DNA from: Lysobacter antibioticus
GTDB taxonomy: Bacteria; Pseudomonadota; Gammaproteobacteria; Xanthomonadales; Xanthomonadaceae
Assembly (NCBI RefSeq): GCF_001442535.1
Contig: NZ_CP013141.1
Location: forward strand, 3,973,148-4,037,147
Direction: 5' to 3'
Length of the DNA stretch: 64,000 bases
Below the pieces are notes generated by a model. That model made no database searches. It saw only the letters and a list, made by a program, of their open reading frames with translations, and had not been told where the DNA came from. This document shows, one piece after another, positions 7,507 through 18,110 of this stretch. A program made the position numbers and the translations under genes. Numbering within the stretch: the stretch's first letter is position 1; each line of letters begins with the position of its first letter.

Positions 7507-10002
7507 ATGGCCGTCACCCGACGCGACTTCATCCGCAGTACCGCCATCGCGACCGCCGCGGCCGCCGCCGGCATTCCTCTGAGCGGCGGCGGCAGCAACC
7601 TGGTCACCGAGGGCGATCTGACCGGGCTGAAGTGGAGCAAGGCGCCGTGCCGTTTCTGCGGCACCGGCTGCGGGGTCAACGTCGCGGTGAAATCCGGTCG
7701 CGTCGTGGCCACCCATGGCGATGTCCACGCCGAGGTCAACCGCGGCTTGAATTGCGTCAAGGGCTATTTCCTGTCGAAGGTGCTGTACGGCCACGATCGC
7801 CTGATGCGGCCGCTGCTGCGCAAGAAGAGCGGCGCCTACGCCAAGGACGGCGAGTTCGAGCCGGTCGACTGGGACGAGGCCTTCGACGTGATGGCCGAAC
7901 AGTTCAAGAAAGTGCTCAAGGACAAGGGGCCGGGCGCGGTCGGCATGTTCGGCTCGGGGCAGTGGACCATCTTCGAGGGCTATGCGGCCAACAAACTGTG
8001 GAAGGCGGGCTTCCGCAGCAACCACATCGATCCCAACGCGCGCCATTGCATGGCCTCGGCGGTCATGGGCTTCATGCGTACGTTCGGCATGGACGAGCCG
8101 ATGGGCTGCTACGACGACATCGAGGCGGCCGACGCCTTCGTGCTGTGGGGCTCGAACATGGCCGAAATGCATCCAATCCTGTGGACGCGGGTGACCGATC
8201 GGCGCCTGTCCAAGCCGGATGTCCGAGTCGCGGTGCTTTCGACCTTCGAGCACCGCAGCTTCGAGCTCGCCGACATCCCGATCGTGTTCAAGCCGCAGAC
8301 CGACTTGGTCATCCTCAACTACATCGCCAATCACATCATCCGCAGCGGCCGGGTCAACCGCGAGTTCGTCGACCGCCACACCCGTTTCAAGCAGGGAAAC
8401 CAGGACATCGGCTACGGGCTGCGTCCCGAGCATCCGCTGGAGCAAAGCGCCAGCAATGCCAAGGATCCCAACGGCGGCCAGGACATCGATTTCGCCGCGT
8501 TCGCGGCTTTCGTCGCGCCGTACACGCTCGACAAGGCCGTGGAAATGACCGGGGCCGAGCGCGGTTGGCTGGAGAAGCTGGCCGACCTGTATGCCGACCC
8601 AAAGATCAAGGTGACCTCGTTCTGGACCATGGGCTTCAACCAGCACACCCGCGGCGTGTGGGCCAACAACATGGTCTACAACCTGCATCTGCTGACCGGC
8701 AAGATCGCCACGCCCGGCAACAGCCCGTTCTCCCTGACCGGACAGCCGTCGGCCTGCGGCACGGCGCGCGAAGTCGGCACCTTCAGTCATCGCCTGCCCG
8801 CGGACATGGTGGTTACCAATCCCGAGCATCGGCGCAAGGCCGAGGACATCTGGAAGATTCCGCACGGCACCATCCACGACAAGCCCGGCTATCACGCGGT
8901 GGAGCAGAACCGCGCCTTGCGCGACGGCAAGCTCAACGCCTACTGGGTGATGGTCAACAACAATGTGCAGGCCGCGGCCAACCTGATGCAGGAGACCCTG
9001 CCGGGTTACCGCAATCCGGCCAATTTCATCGTCGTGTCCGATGCCTATCCGACCGTAACCGCGCAGGCCGCCGACCTGATCCTGCCCGCGGCGATGTGGG
9101 TGGAAAAGGAAGGGGCCTACGGTAACGCCGAGCGGCGGACCCAGTTCTGGCACCAGTTGGTGAAGGCGCCCGGGCAGGCGCGCTCCGACCTGTGGCAACT
9201 GATGGAGTTTTCCAAGCGTTTTCGCATCGAGGAGTGCTGGCCGGCGACGTTGCTGGCGGCGAACCCGCAGTTCAAGGGCAAGAGCTTGTACGAGGTGTTG
9301 TTCCGCAACGGCAACGTCGATCGTTATCCGTCGAGCGAGATCGAGGCCGGTTACGACAACGACGAGTCGGCCGCGTTCGGCTACTACGTGCAGAAAGGCC
9401 TGTTCGAGGAATACGCCGCCTTCGGCCGCGGTCACGGCCACGACCTGGCGCCGTTCGACGACTACCACCGCGCCCGCGGGCTGCGCTGGCCGGTGGTCGA
9501 CGGCAAGGAAACACGCTGGCGTTACCGCGAGGGCGCCGACCCCTACGTCAAGGCCGGCAGCGGCTTCCAGTTCTACGGCAACCCCGACGGTCGCGCGGTG
9601 ATCTGGGCCTTGCCGTACGAACCGCCGCCGGAGTCGCCCGACGAAGAGTTCGACCTGTGGTTGGTCACCGGGCGGGTGCTGGAGCATTGGCACTCCGGTT
9701 CGATGACGATGCGGGTGCCGGAGCTGTATCGCAGCTTCCCGGCCGCGGTGGTGTTCATGAACCCCGACGACGCCAAGGCGCGCGGGCTCAAGCGCGGCGA
9801 TCCCGTGCGGGTGGCCTCGCGTCGCGGCGAGATGCTGTCGCGCCTGGAGACGCGCGGCCGCAACCGGATGCCGCGCGGGGTGATCTTCGTGCCCTGGTTC
9901 GACGCCGGGCAACTGATCAACAAGGTGACGCTCGACGCCACCGACCCGATTTCCAAGCAGACCGACTACAAGAAATGCGCGGTCAGGGTGCAGGCGGCCT
10001 AG
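7507..10002 (+). CDS. napA: Periplasmic nitrate reductase catalytic subunit
   Basis: 831 residues, a normal length. A Tat signal (TRRDFIRS, residues 4-11) is followed by an Ala-rich h-region. The 4Fe-4S cluster ligands are Cys48, Cys51, Cys55 and Cys83. Cys181, in RHCMASA, is in the position of the molybdenum ligand of known NapA proteins. Bis-MGD binding segments run through to the C-terminal molydopterin-dinucleotide domain. It reduces nitrate to nitrite in the periplasm, taking electrons from NapB. All key residues are intact, unlike the neighbouring napF. Confidence 0.97.
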   Translation: MAVTRRDFIRSTAIATAAAAAGIPLSGGGSNLVTEGDLTGLKWSKAPCRFCGTGCGVNVAVKSGRVVATHGDVHAEVNRGLNCVKGYFLSKVLYGHDRLMRPLLRKKSGAYAKDGEFEPVDWDEAFDVMAEQFKKVLKDKGPGAVGMFGSGQWTIFEGYAANKLWKAGFRSNHIDPNARHCMASAVMGFMRTFGMDEPMGCYDDIEAADAFVLWGSNMAEMHPILWTRVTDRRLSKPDVRVAVLSTFEHRSFELADIPIVFKPQTDLVILNYIANHIIRSGRVNREFVDRHTRFKQGNQDIGYGLRPEHPLEQSASNAKDPNGGQDIDFAAFAAFVAPYTLDKAVEMTGAERGWLEKLADLYADPKIKVTSFWTMGFNQHTRGVWANNMVYNLHLLTGKIATPGNSPFSLTGQPSACGTAREVGTFSHRLPADMVVTNPEHRRKAEDIWKIPHGTIHDKPGYHAVEQNRALRDGKLNAYWVMVNNNVQAAANLMQETLPGYRNPANFIVVSDAYPTVTAQAADLILPAAMWVEKEGAYGNAERRTQFWHQLVKAPGQARSDLWQLMEFSKRFRIEECWPATLLAANPQFKGKSLYEVLFRNGNVDRYPSSEIEAGYDNDESAAFGYYVQKGLFEEYAAFGRGHGHDLAPFDDYHRARGLRWPVVDGKETRWRYREGADPYVKAGSGFQFYGNPDGRAVIWALPYEPPPESPDEEFDLWLVTGRVLEHWHSGSMTMRVPELYRSFPAAVVFMNPDDAKARGLKRGDPVRVASRRGEMLSRLETRGRNRMPRGVIFVPWFDAGQLINKVTLDATDPISKQTDYKKCAVRVQAA

Positions 10003-10014
10003 GGGGAGGACGGC

Positions 10015-10569
10015 ATGCGTAACCGATACCTGTTGATCGCCTCGGCCTTGGTGGTCGCGCTCGCCGCCATGGCCTTCGGCGCCGGTTGGCTGTTCGGCTC
10101 TGCCGGCAGAGCGCCCGCCCCGGCGCCCGCAGGGCCGGGCTTGCCTATCGTGGCGGCCGACGATGTCGGCCCGACCGGAATGCAACTCGATGCGCTTCGT
10201 CGCGGCGTGCCGATCGGCGGCGAGGCGGTGCCGCCGCCGTTGGCGCGAGTGGAAAACACCGACCTCAAGCGCGAGCGTGCTTATCCGATGCAGCCGCCCA
10301 CGATCCCGCACACCATCGACAGTTATCAGGTCGACAAGAACAGCAATCGCTGCTTGCTCTGCCATGCGCGCGCCAACGCGGCGACGTTCCAGGCGCCTCC
10401 GGTCAGCGTCACCCACTACATGGACCGCGACGACCAGTTCCTGGCCGCGGTGTCGCCCAGGCGCTATTTCTGCAACCAATGCCACGTCGTCCAGACCGAT
10501 GCGCGGCCGCTGGTCGCCAATACCTTCGAAGACATCGACCGCCTGTTGAATCCGCCGGCGAGGAACTAG
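10015..10569 (+). CDS. napB: NapB, periplasmic dihaem cytochrome c
   Basis: 184 residues with an N-terminal signal or anchor (residues 5-28). Two haem-binding motifs are present, CLLCH at 113-117 and CNQCH at 153-157, and the distal histidines (HTID and HYMD) are in the usual places. NapB passes electrons from NapC to NapA. It starts 13 bases after napA. Confidence 0.95.
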   Translation: MRNRYLLIASALVVALAAMAFGAGWLFGSAGRAPAPAPAGPGLPIVAADDVGPTGMQLDALRRGVPIGGEAVPPPLARVENTDLKRERAYPMQPPTIPHTIDSYQVDKNSNRCLLCHARANAATFQAPPVSVTHYMDRDDQFLAAVSPRRYFCNQCHVVQTDARPLVANTFEDIDRLLNPPARN

Positions 10570-10572
10570 GCC

Positions 10573-11172
10573 ATGTGGACCCGACTCAAGGCGCTCGCGA
10601 TATCGCTATGGCGCACGTTGCGTTCGCCGAGCGTGCATTACAGCCTGGGCTTGTTGACCGTGGCCGGTTTCGTCGCCGGCATCGTGTTCTGGGGCGGGTT
10701 CAATACCGCGCTGGAGGCGACCAACACCGAAAAGTTCTGCACGAGCTGCCACGAGATGCGCGACAACGTGTTCGAGGAGCTCAAGGGCACCATTCACTAC
10801 AGCAACCGTTCCGGCGTCCGTGCGACCTGTCCCGACTGCCACGTCCCGCACCAGTGGACCGACAAGATCGCGCGCAAGATGCAGGCGTCCAAGGAAGTCT
10901 GGGGCAAGTTGTTCGGCAGCATCGACACCCGCGAGAAGTTCCTCGACCACCGCCTGCAGTTGGCGATACACGAGTGGACCCGGCTCAAGGCCAACGACTC
11001 GCTGGAATGCCGCAATTGCCACGACTACGACTCGATGGACCTGACCCGTCAGGGCTCGCGGGCGGCGCAGGTGCACAAACTGTGGCTGGGCACCGGCCAG
11101 AAGACCTGCATCGACTGCCATAAGGGCGTGGCGCACCGGTTGCCGGACATGACCGGGGTGCCGCAGGGCTAG
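10573..11172 (+). CDS. napC: NapC, membrane tetrahaem quinol dehydrogenase
   Basis: 199 residues of the NapC/NirT family. A membrane helix lies at about residues 22-43, then four CxxCH motifs at 56-60, 86-90, 146-150 and 179-183. NapC oxidises membrane quinol and reduces NapB. No napG or napH is present, so this is the NapC-dependent type. It ends the operon; the gap to the tRNA-Pro copy 2 holds no gene. Confidence 0.95.
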   Translation: MWTRLKALAISLWRTLRSPSVHYSLGLLTVAGFVAGIVFWGGFNTALEATNTEKFCTSCHEMRDNVFEELKGTIHYSNRSGVRATCPDCHVPHQWTDKIARKMQASKEVWGKLFGSIDTREKFLDHRLQLAIHEWTRLKANDSLECRNCHDYDSMDLTRQGSRAAQVHKLWLGTGQKTCIDCHKGVAHRLPDMTGVPQG

Positions 11173-11409
11173 GGCCTGGGCCCGCAGGCCGGTGGCCGTT
11201 TGCCGCGGCCGCGACTTGCTTGTCGGTCGAGCCTGCCTGCGGCCTCTCGGCAGGATCGCTGAGCGCAGTCGCGAGGGCCGGGCCCAGCGCCGAGATCCCG
11301 TCGAGTGCGCAGCTGCGGGAGGGAAGGGATCGCGGCATGGCCGGACCTGATCGGCGCAGGGCCTCGCCCGGGGCTGCGTTCCGGCGCGATTCGCGGATAC
11401 GCAGACACG

Positions 11410-11434
11410 AAAAAGCCGGCGCAAGGCCGGCTTC
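11410..11434 (-). terminator. Terminator of tRNA-Pro, copy 2
   Basis: Same stem AAGCCGGC / GCCGGCTT and T run as after copy 1. It may also limit read-through from the opposite direction, since napC has no obvious terminator of its own. Confidence 0.8.
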
Positions 11435-11454
11435 GTCAGAAACACTCTCAGCAT

Positions 11455-11531
<77 letters not shown>

Positions 11532-11680
11532 ACTGCTGAGCCGCAAATTCTAGCGACTCACCCCCGGCCGGCGCAAGGGGTCTGTTGATCGGACGAGCAG
11601 GGAGCGGGGGCGGCCGTTAAACTGTGGCGCTTTCCAACCCCCCGCTCGTTGTCGGCGCGGCCGACGTATTGGAGTTCCGC

Positions 11681-13066
11681 TTGATCAAGCCTCGTACCCC
11701 GCCGGGAGTCATGGAGCTGCTGCCCCGCGACCAGATCGCCTTCCAGCGCATGCTGGACACGATCCGGCGCAATTTCGAGCGCTTCGGCTTCCTGCCCGTG
11801 GAAACCCCGGTCATGGAGCTGTCGGAGGTGCTGCTGACCAAGTCCGGCGGCGAAACCGAGCGCCAGGTCTATTTCGCCCAGTCCACCGGCTCGCTGGAGA
11901 AAAGCGCGCAATCGGGCGAGCGCGGGGTGCCGGAGATGGCGCTGCGCTTCGACCTGACCGTGCCGCTGGCGCGTTACGTGGCCGAGCACGAGCACGAGCT
12001 GGCGTTTCCGTTCCGCCGCTACCAGATGCAGCGCGTATACCGCGGCGAGCGCCAGCAGCGCGGCCGGTTCCGCGAGTTCTACCAGTGCGATATCGACGTG
12101 ATCGGCAAAGACAGCCTCAGCGTGCGCTACGACGCCGAGCTGCCGGCGGCCATCTATGCGGTGTTCTCCGAGCTCGACATCGGTCCGTTCACGATCCAGC
12201 TCAACAACCGCAAGCTGCTGCGCGGCTTCTTCGAGGCCCAGGGCGTCGCCGACGGCGGCCTGCAGGCGCTGGTGCTGCGCGAGGTCGACAAGCTCGACAA
12301 GCGCGGCCCCGATTACGTGCGCGAAACCCTGACCGGGCCGGAGTTCGGCCTGGCCGCGGACGCGGTCGCCACCATCCTCGACTTCGTCGCGGTGCGTTCG
12401 AGCTCGCACGCCGACGCGCTGGCCAAGCTGGCCGCGCTGGGCGAGGGCAACGAGGCCCTGCGCGAAGGCGTGGCCGAGTTGCGCGAGGTGCTGGAACTGA
12501 TCCGCGCGCTGGGCGTGCCGGAAAAGAACTACGCCCTCAACTTCTCGATCGCGCGCGGCCTGGACTACTACACCGGCACCGTCTACGAGACCACGCTCGA
12601 CGACTTCCCGCAGATCGGCTCGATTTGTTCGGGTGGGCGCTATGAGGACCTGGCCAGCCACTACACCAAGTCCAAGCTGCCCGGCGTCGGCATTTCGATC
12701 GGCCTGACCCGCTTGTTCTGGCAGTTGCAGGAAGCCGGCCTGGTCAGCACCGCCGACAGCAGCGTGCAGGTGCTGGTGACGCAAATGGACGACGCGCACC
12801 TGCCGCATTGTCTGGCAGTGGCCAACGAGTTGCGCCACGGCGGCCTCAACACCGAAGTGGTGATGGAAACCTCCAAGCTCGGCAAGCAGTTCAAGTACGC
12901 CGACCGCGCCGGCATCCGTTTCGTGGTGGTGCTGGGCGAGGACGAAATCGCCAAGGGCACGGCGACGGTGAAGGACCTGCGCCGCGAAGACCAGTTCGAG
13001 GTGTCGCGCGCCGAGCTGGCGCGCACGCTGCGGGTCGAACTGGAGCAGTCGCGGGTCATGAAGTGA
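11681..13066 (+). CDS. hisS: Histidyl-tRNA synthetase
   Basis: 461 residues from TTG 11681 ([15 protein letters not shown]), chosen because GGAG lies at 11671-11674; the frame is open upstream but without homology. Class II motifs are present: motif 2 around [23 protein letters not shown], the histidine-specific [12 protein letters not shown] and SGGRYEDL, and motif 3 [13 protein letters not shown]. The C-terminal anticodon-binding domain begins near VQVLVTQMD. It charges tRNA-His. Confidence 0.95.
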   Translation: MIKPRTPPGVMELLPRDQIAFQRMLDTIRRNFERFGFLPVETPVMELSEVLLTKSGGETERQVYFAQSTGSLEKSAQSGERGVPEMALRFDLTVPLARYVAEHEHELAFPFRRYQMQRVYRGERQQRGRFREFYQCDIDVIGKDSLSVRYDAELPAAIYAVFSELDIGPFTIQLNNRKLLRGFFEAQGVADGGLQALVLREVDKLDKRGPDYVRETLTGPEFGLAADAVATILDFVAVRSSSHADALAKLAALGEGNEALREGVAELREVLELIRALGVPEKNYALNFSIARGLDYYTGTVYETTLDDFPQIGSICSGGRYEDLASHYTKSKLPGVGISIGLTRLFWQLQEAGLVSTADSSVQVLVTQMDDAHLPHCLAVANELRHGGLNTEVVMETSKLGKQFKYADRAGIRFVVVLGEDEIAKGTATVKDLRREDQFEVSRAELARTLRVELEQSRVMK

Positions 13067-13372
13067 TCCCGGCCCGTGCAGGCCGTGCCGGCGTGGCGGA
13101 TCGAACGATCCGCGCGGCGGCCGTCTGCACGGCGGGTCTGCGGCGGCGGGCGCGTGGGTTCGCGTTCGCGGCCGATTCTCTGGTTCGTCCCGCACCGGAT
13201 CGCGATCCGGCGCGGATGCGGGCCGATTCCATGCCGCGACGCAATGATGCGGTCGCGGTTCCCATCGTTTCATTGACGCACCGACTCCCGAGTACGCTCG
13301 GCCGGGCTGCGCCGCTCGCGGCGTAAACCAAGCCGTTCAGATGATCGCCAGGGTGCGAGGCGAGGTTACAAC
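13067..13372. other. Intergenic region with an 18-base palindrome
   Basis: The gap between hisS and the ammonia-lyase holds no gene. GCGGATCG-aa-CGATCCGC at 13096-13113 is a perfect palindrome 30 bases past the hisS stop; it has no T run, so it is either a weak terminator or a protein site. Confidence 0.45.
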
Positions 13373-15271
13373 TTGAACAAGATCCAACTCGATGGCCGTT
13401 CGCTGACGCGTTCGCAACTCGTGGCCGTGGCTTACGGCGCCCAGGTCGAACTGGCCGCGGCGCAGTTGCCGGCGGTGGCCCGCGCGGCCGACTTCCTGGC
13501 CGAACAGGTGCGCCGCGAAGAACCGATCTACGGCGTTTCCACCGGTTTCGGCAGCAACGCCGACCGTCTGCTCGGTGCGCACCATCTGCGCGACCAGTTG
13601 CCGGGCGCCAAGCGCAACGAAGAGACCCTGCACGAAGAGCTGCAGCGCAACCTGATCGTCACCCATGCGGTCTGCGTGGGCGACCCGTTCGCGCCGGAGA
13701 TCGTGCGCGCGATGCTGTGCATCCGCATCAACACCCTGATGCGCGGCCACTCCGGCATCCGCGTGCAGACCCTGCAGGCGCTCGCGGCGATGCTCAACGC
13801 CGGCATCGTGCCGGTGGTGCCGCAGCTCGGCTCGGTCGGCGCCAGCGGCGATCTGGCGCCGTTGTCGCATCTGGCCATCGTCTTGCTCGGCGGCGGCGAA
13901 GCCTTCTACGACGGCCGGCGCATGCCGGGCGCAGAAGCGCTGCAGCTCGCCGGCCTGACCCCGGTCAAGCTGTCCTACAAGGAAGGCCTGGCGCTCAACA
14001 ACGGCACCGCGCAGATGCTCGCCTGCGGCGTGCTGGCGCTGGCCCGCCTCGAAGACCTGCTCGACACCGCCGACCTCGCCGCGGCGATGACCATCGACGC
14101 CTTCGCCGGCCGTCTCGGCGCGTTCGCCGAGGCCGTGCACGACCTGCGCCCGCACCCGGGCCAGGTCGAAGTCGCGGCCAACCTGCGCCGCTTGCTCGAA
14201 GGCTCGACCCTCGCCGACATTCCGTATCACCTGGTGCCGCGCTTCCGTCCCTGGCTGCCGCAAAGCTGGGATACCGAACAGGCGCAGCAGCTCAGCTTCG
14301 ACATCGGTTGGGATTGGGTGCCTTTCAGCCAGCGCCACGGCCGCGAGAAGTTCTACACCCGCTTCCGTCCGTTCCGCGGCGGCAAGAAACATCAGCCGCA
14401 GGACAGCTATTCGCTGCGCTGCATCCCGCAGGTGCACGGCGCGGTGCGCGACGCCATCGCCCAGGCCGCGCGTGTGCTCGAAGTCGAGCTCAATTCGCTG
14501 ACCGACAACCCGATCGTGTTCCCGGATGCGCAGGCCGAGCACGTCGAGCAGCAGGTGATCTCGGCCGGCCATTTCCACGGCATGCCGTTGGCCCTGGTGA
14601 TGAGCTACGTCAAGGCCGCGATCCCGGTGCTCGCCAGCATTTCCGAGCGCCGCCTCAACAAACTGGTCGACCCGGCCACCAACGACGGCCTGCCGGGCTT
14701 TTTGATCGGCAACGAGGACGCGACCGAATCGGGCCACATGATCGTGCAGTACACCGCCGCGGCCATCGTCAACGATCTCGCCAGCCGCGCGCATCCGGCC
14801 TCGGTGTATTCGATCCCGACCAGCGCCAACGCCGAGGACCATGTGTCGATGGGCGCCAACGAAGCCCGTCACGTGCTGTCGATGACCGAAGACCTCGGCA
14901 AGGTGCTCGCGCTGGAGCTGTACACCGCCGCCCAGGCGCTGGACCTGCGTCGCGACATGATCAACGCCGCCCGCGATTTGGCCGACCGCGCCGACGCCAA
15001 GACCCTCGCGGCCAAGGTGTCCGGCGGCCCGGTCGGCGACAGCGCCGATCACCCCGGCTTCCTCGCCGAGGTCGAAGGCCTGCGCGCCGAGCTGGCCGCC
15101 GCCGAGGAGTTCCGGCCGGGCAAGGCGGTCGCCGCGGCGCACGCCAAGCTGCGCGAAGCCATCGCCTTCCTCGACCGCGACCGCGCGCTCGACGGCGAAG
15201 TCGCCACCGCGGTGCAACTGGTCCACGAAGGCACCCTGATCGCCGCGGCGCGCGCTGCGGTGCAAAGCTAA
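13373..15271 (+). CDS. MIO-type aromatic amino acid ammonia-lyase, HutH-like, with insertions
   Basis: 632 residues from TTG 13373, with GAGG seven bases upstream. Ala157-Ser158-Gly159 in GSVGASGDLAPLSH should form the MIO prosthetic group, and YGVSTGFGS (53-61) carries the catalytic Tyr. QRNLIVTHAV holds Thr-His where histidine lyases usually have Ser-His, favouring histidine over tyrosine, but this is weak. Histidine lyases have about 510 residues. The excess here is mostly one block near residues 285-335 (WDTEQAQQLSFDIGWDWVPF region) before DSYSLRCIPQ, plus about ten residues near 75. No hutU, hutI or hutG is nearby, so a catabolic role is not certain. Confidence 0.75.
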   Translation: MNKIQLDGRSLTRSQLVAVAYGAQVELAAAQLPAVARAADFLAEQVRREEPIYGVSTGFGSNADRLLGAHHLRDQLPGAKRNEETLHEELQRNLIVTHAVCVGDPFAPEIVRAMLCIRINTLMRGHSGIRVQTLQALAAMLNAGIVPVVPQLGSVGASGDLAPLSHLAIVLLGGGEAFYDGRRMPGAEALQLAGLTPVKLSYKEGLALNNGTAQMLACGVLALARLEDLLDTADLAAAMTIDAFAGRLGAFAEAVHDLRPHPGQVEVAANLRRLLEGSTLADIPYHLVPRFRPWLPQSWDTEQAQQLSFDIGWDWVPFSQRHGREKFYTRFRPFRGGKKHQPQDSYSLRCIPQVHGAVRDAIAQAARVLEVELNSLTDNPIVFPDAQAEHVEQQVISAGHFHGMPLALVMSYVKAAIPVLASISERRLNKLVDPATNDGLPGFLIGNEDATESGHMIVQYTAAAIVNDLASRAHPASVYSIPTSANAEDHVSMGANEARHVLSMTEDLGKVLALELYTAAQALDLRRDMINAARDLADRADAKTLAAKVSGGPVGDSADHPGFLAEVEGLRAELAAAEEFRPGKAVAAAHAKLREAIAFLDRDRALDGEVATAVQLVHEGTLIAAARAAVQS

Positions 15272-15289
15272 GCGACACCTGCGTCAAAG

Positions 15290-15315
15290 CCCCTCTCCCG
15301 CCAGCGGGAGAGGGG
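15290..15315. repeat. Palindromic intergenic hairpin (CCCCTCTCCCGC family)
   Basis: CCCCTCTCCCGC-ca-GCGGGAGAGGGG forms a 12-pair stem just after the ammonia-lyase stop. It is followed by TTGAG and not a T run, so it is better seen as a repeated intergenic palindrome than a terminator, though it could block 3' exonucleases. Confidence 0.6.
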
Positions 15316-15385
15316 TTGAGGCGGGGGCGCTCCGCCCGCTCACCGAATCGCTCACCGCATCGTTGTTCCCCGGCAGGAGCCCAGG

Positions 15386-15934
15386 ATGCAGACGATCTTC
15401 CACAACGACCGCGTCTTCAGCGTCGAAGATTTGCTTATTCCGTCCGAGTGCGAGCAACTGGTCGCACTCGCCGAAGACCGCGGCTTCGAATCCGCCGGCG
15501 TGCGCACCCCGTCGGGCGAACAGAAAAGCCTGCAGCACGTGCGCAATAACGAGCGCGTGGTGTTCGAGTCGCCGGCCTGGGTCGAACGGCTATGGCAGCG
15601 GCTGTCCGCGCTCGACCTGCCCATGCTCGACGGCGAACGTGCCGTCGGTTTGCCGCGGGCGTTACGCTTCTACAAATATTCGCCGGGCCAGCGTTTCCGC
15701 ATGCACAAGGACGGCCCCTGGGGCGAGGACGGCCTGTCGAGCAAGCTCACCTTGCTGGTCTATCTCAACGACGATTTCGTCGGCGGCGACACCGACTTCC
15801 GCCAGTTCAAGGTGGTGCCGAAGACCGGTGCCGGCCTGCTGTTCGTGCACGACACCTGGCACGAAGGCGCCGCGGTGCTCGAAGGCGTCAAATACGCTTT
15901 GCGTTCGGACGTGATGTACCGCCCGATCGGCTGA
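15386..15934 (+). CDS. 2-oxoglutarate/Fe(II) oxygenase, prolyl-4-hydroxylase type
   Basis: 182 residues. The iron triad is His107 and Asp109 (MHKDGPW) and His159 (DTWHEG); Arg173 (YALRSDVMY) should hold 2-oxoglutarate. LTLLVYLNDDFVGGDTDF is the typical central strand pair. The family hydroxylates side chains or small molecules; the substrate is unknown. It starts 115 bases after the ammonia-lyase, with the palindrome between them. Confidence 0.85.
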   Translation: MQTIFHNDRVFSVEDLLIPSECEQLVALAEDRGFESAGVRTPSGEQKSLQHVRNNERVVFESPAWVERLWQRLSALDLPMLDGERAVGLPRALRFYKYSPGQRFRMHKDGPWGEDGLSSKLTLLVYLNDDFVGGDTDFRQFKVVPKTGAGLLFVHDTWHEGAAVLEGVKYALRSDVMYRPIG

Positions 15935-15967
15935 GCCCGCCTCTCCAACGCGCAGCGACGGCCTGCA

Positions 15968-17842
15968 TCAAGCCTGCACCGCCGCCCCCCACACCCGCAC
16001 GCAATCGCGGCCCTCGGCCTTGGCCAGGTACAAGGCCTGGTCGGCGAACTGCAGCGCCGCTTCCACGCCCATGTCCGAGTCCGGGGTGATCTCGTACACG
16101 CCGATGCTGGCGGTGACCGGGATGTCGTGGCTGCGGCTGGGGCAGGGCTGCGAGCTCAGGCGCAGGCGCAACGCCTCGGCGACGCGCGCGCCGGCGTCGA
16201 GGTCGTGGTCGGGCAGCACGGCGACGAATTCCTCGCCGCCGAAACGGGCGAGCAGGGCGTGGTGCGGGATCAGAATCTGCGCGATCAAGCCCGCCGCCCA
16301 ACGCAGGCACTCGTCGCCGACCAGATGGCCGTGGTGGTCGTTGATCTGCTTGAAGTGATCGAGGTCGATCATCATCAGCACCAGCGGCCGGTGCTGGCGC
16401 CGCGAGCGGTGCAGCAAGGCCTCGAAGGCCTCGCGGAAATGACTGCGATTGTGCAGGCCGGTCAGGCCGTCGCGTTGGCTGGTTTCGCGCAGGCGCGCAT
16501 GGGCATCCTCGAGCAGGGCCAGGGTGCTGCGCAGCTCGGTGGTGCGCTGTTCGACCTTGTGTTCGAGCTGCTCCTTGGCCTCGCGCACGATGCGTTCGTT
16601 CTCGTTGCGCAGCGAGGCGTAGCGATAGCCCAGGGCGACCGACAACAGCAGCATTTCCAGGGCTGAGCCGATCTGCACGCCGTACTCGGTGATGAACATC
16701 TTCGGCAACAGGTCGAAGGCGATCGCCGCGAACATGCCGGTGCCGAACAGGAACGCCGACCACGCCAGCAGGAACAGCCGCGCCGGCTTGTAGCCGCGGC
16801 GCATCACCACGATGCCTTCGACCGCGATCCAGGCGATGCTGACGAACACCGCCGCCGAAGCGATCGGGGTGGCGATGCGATAGGGCAGCTGGGTCGCGGC
16901 GATGCCGAGCAGGACGAAGAACGCGATCATGCCCAGGCCGACGTAATCGCCCAGGCGCCAGCGCCGGTGCAGGCTGAGGAAGTTGCGGGCGAATTGCTGC
17001 ATGCCGATCTGCGCCAGGCAGATCGACAAGGGCACCGAGTGGTCGGCGAGCCAGGGCGAACGCGGCCACAGGTACTCGAAGCCGAGGCCGTTGAGGGTCA
17101 GCAGCACCAGACCGAACGCGCAGATATGGAACAGGTACCAGAAGTAGCTGGAGTCGCGCAGGCTCAGCCACAGCACCAGGTTGTAGAAGAACAACGCGAC
17201 CAGGATGCCGTAGTAGATGCCGATGCCGAACTGGGCGTCGCGCGCGAGTTCGGTGAAGGCGTTCGGCGTGTACAGGGTCAGCGGCACTTGCATCGAGCTG
17301 TCGCTGCGTACGCGCACGAAGATGTCGACGGGTTGGTCGGCCGGCAGATCGATCCAGAAATTCGGATGGCGGTAGCGGATCGCGCGCGAGGCGAACAACT
17401 GGCTGTCGCCGCCGACTTGGTGGGTCGAGGCGCCGTCGCGCGCGCGGGTGTAGACGTCGAGGCGGTCGCTGAGCGCGAACTGCTGCACCAGCAGCCAGCG
17501 CGGCACCTCGGCGTTGCGGTTCACCGCGGCGATGTGGAACCAGTAGGCGCCGGGCTGGAAGCCGAACGAGCCGTTGCCGTTCGGCAATGGCTTATAGCGT
17601 TTGTCGGCGAGCGCGCGTCGCGCGCCGTCGAGATCGAGGCGGCCGTCGGTGTCGTGATAGTAGGCGGTGAACGGCGCGAGTTCGACCTCGCGGGTGCTGC
17701 GTTCGAGGTTCAGCACGGTGTGCGCCGAGGCCGGCGCGAGCAGCGCCGCGGCGAGCAGGCAGAGCAGGGCCCACCCGGCCCAGTGGCGCTGGGGCGAGGC
17801 GGGGCGACTCGGTACGGCAGCGAGGGCAGGGTTCGTATTCAT
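15968..17842 (-). CDS. Membrane diguanylate cyclase (7TMR-DISM plus GGDEF)
   Basis: 624 residues from ATG 17842. Signal segment (residues 21-40), a periplasmic 7TMR-DISM extracellular domain (about 45-190), seven membrane helices (about 205-405), a short coiled coil (410-455) and a GGDEF domain (455-620). The active-site motif is GGEEF at 535-539, preceded by DLDHFKQIND. No RxxD inhibitory site is seen just upstream. It should make cyclic di-GMP in response to a periplasmic ligand, perhaps a sugar. It is convergent with the oxygenase gene. Confidence 0.9.
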   Translation of the reverse strand: MNTNPALAAVPSRPASPQRHWAGWALLCLLAAALLAPASAHTVLNLERSTREVELAPFTAYYHDTDGRLDLDGARRALADKRYKPLPNGNGSFGFQPGAYWFHIAAVNRNAEVPRWLLVQQFALSDRLDVYTRARDGASTHQVGGDSQLFASRAIRYRHPNFWIDLPADQPVDIFVRVRSDSSMQVPLTLYTPNAFTELARDAQFGIGIYYGILVALFFYNLVLWLSLRDSSYFWYLFHICAFGLVLLTLNGLGFEYLWPRSPWLADHSVPLSICLAQIGMQQFARNFLSLHRRWRLGDYVGLGMIAFFVLLGIAATQLPYRIATPIASAAVFVSIAWIAVEGIVVMRRGYKPARLFLLAWSAFLFGTGMFAAIAFDLLPKMFITEYGVQIGSALEMLLLSVALGYRYASLRNENERIVREAKEQLEHKVEQRTTELRSTLALLEDAHARLRETSQRDGLTGLHNRSHFREAFEALLHRSRRQHRPLVLMMIDLDHFKQINDHHGHLVGDECLRWAAGLIAQILIPHHALLARFGGEEFVAVLPDHDLDAGARVAEALRLRLSSQPCPSRSHDIPVTASIGVYEITPDSDMGVEAALQFADQALYLAKAEGRDCVRVWGAAVQA

Positions 17843-18012
17843 CTTCCGTGGCGGTGGCGGACACAGGCCTTTGCGTCGCGGTGGCGGGGCGTCGGGGGAC
17901 AGCGATCTTCGCGGCGGCCCACCCGGGCGGGGGCGTGGGATCGGGCGCATCTGAGTCTTAACGCAATCCGTTGCCGCGACAGGCCGGCTTGACGACGGCC
18001 GGTTCGATCGAT

Positions 18013-18036
18013 AATGTATTAACGCGTTAGTACATT
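18013..18036 (+). promoter_or_regulatory. TrpR-type operator in front of the his operon
   Basis: AATGTATTAACG at 18013-18024 and CGTTAGTACATT at 18025-18036 form a 24-base palindrome with one mismatch per half. A shifted direct repeat (ATTAACGCGTT at 18018, ATTAATGCGTT at 18034) is overlaid. The half-site GTAC-TAACG resembles the CTAG-centred half-site of the E. coli TrpR operator. It lies 75 bases before a TrpR-family gene, so autoregulation and control of the his operon is the natural reading. Confidence 0.65.
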
Positions 18037-18110
18037 AATGCGTTCAATCTCCGGCCATCGTCCCGACCGTCCGCCCCACGGCGATCCGGCCGCCCAATGA
18101 GTTCTCCGCA

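Noticed and set aside
7468..10485. A 1005-codon open frame on the minus strand opposite napA and napB
   Set aside because: It is the mirror of two clear genes in GC-rich DNA, has no motif and a composition rich in Arg, His and Gly typical of antisense frames.
13096..13113. The palindrome after hisS as a terminator
   Set aside because: No T run follows; kept only as a palindrome in the intergenic entry.
13337..15265. A 642-codon minus-strand frame opposite the ammonia-lyase
   Set aside because: Antisense shadow of a well-defined enzyme.
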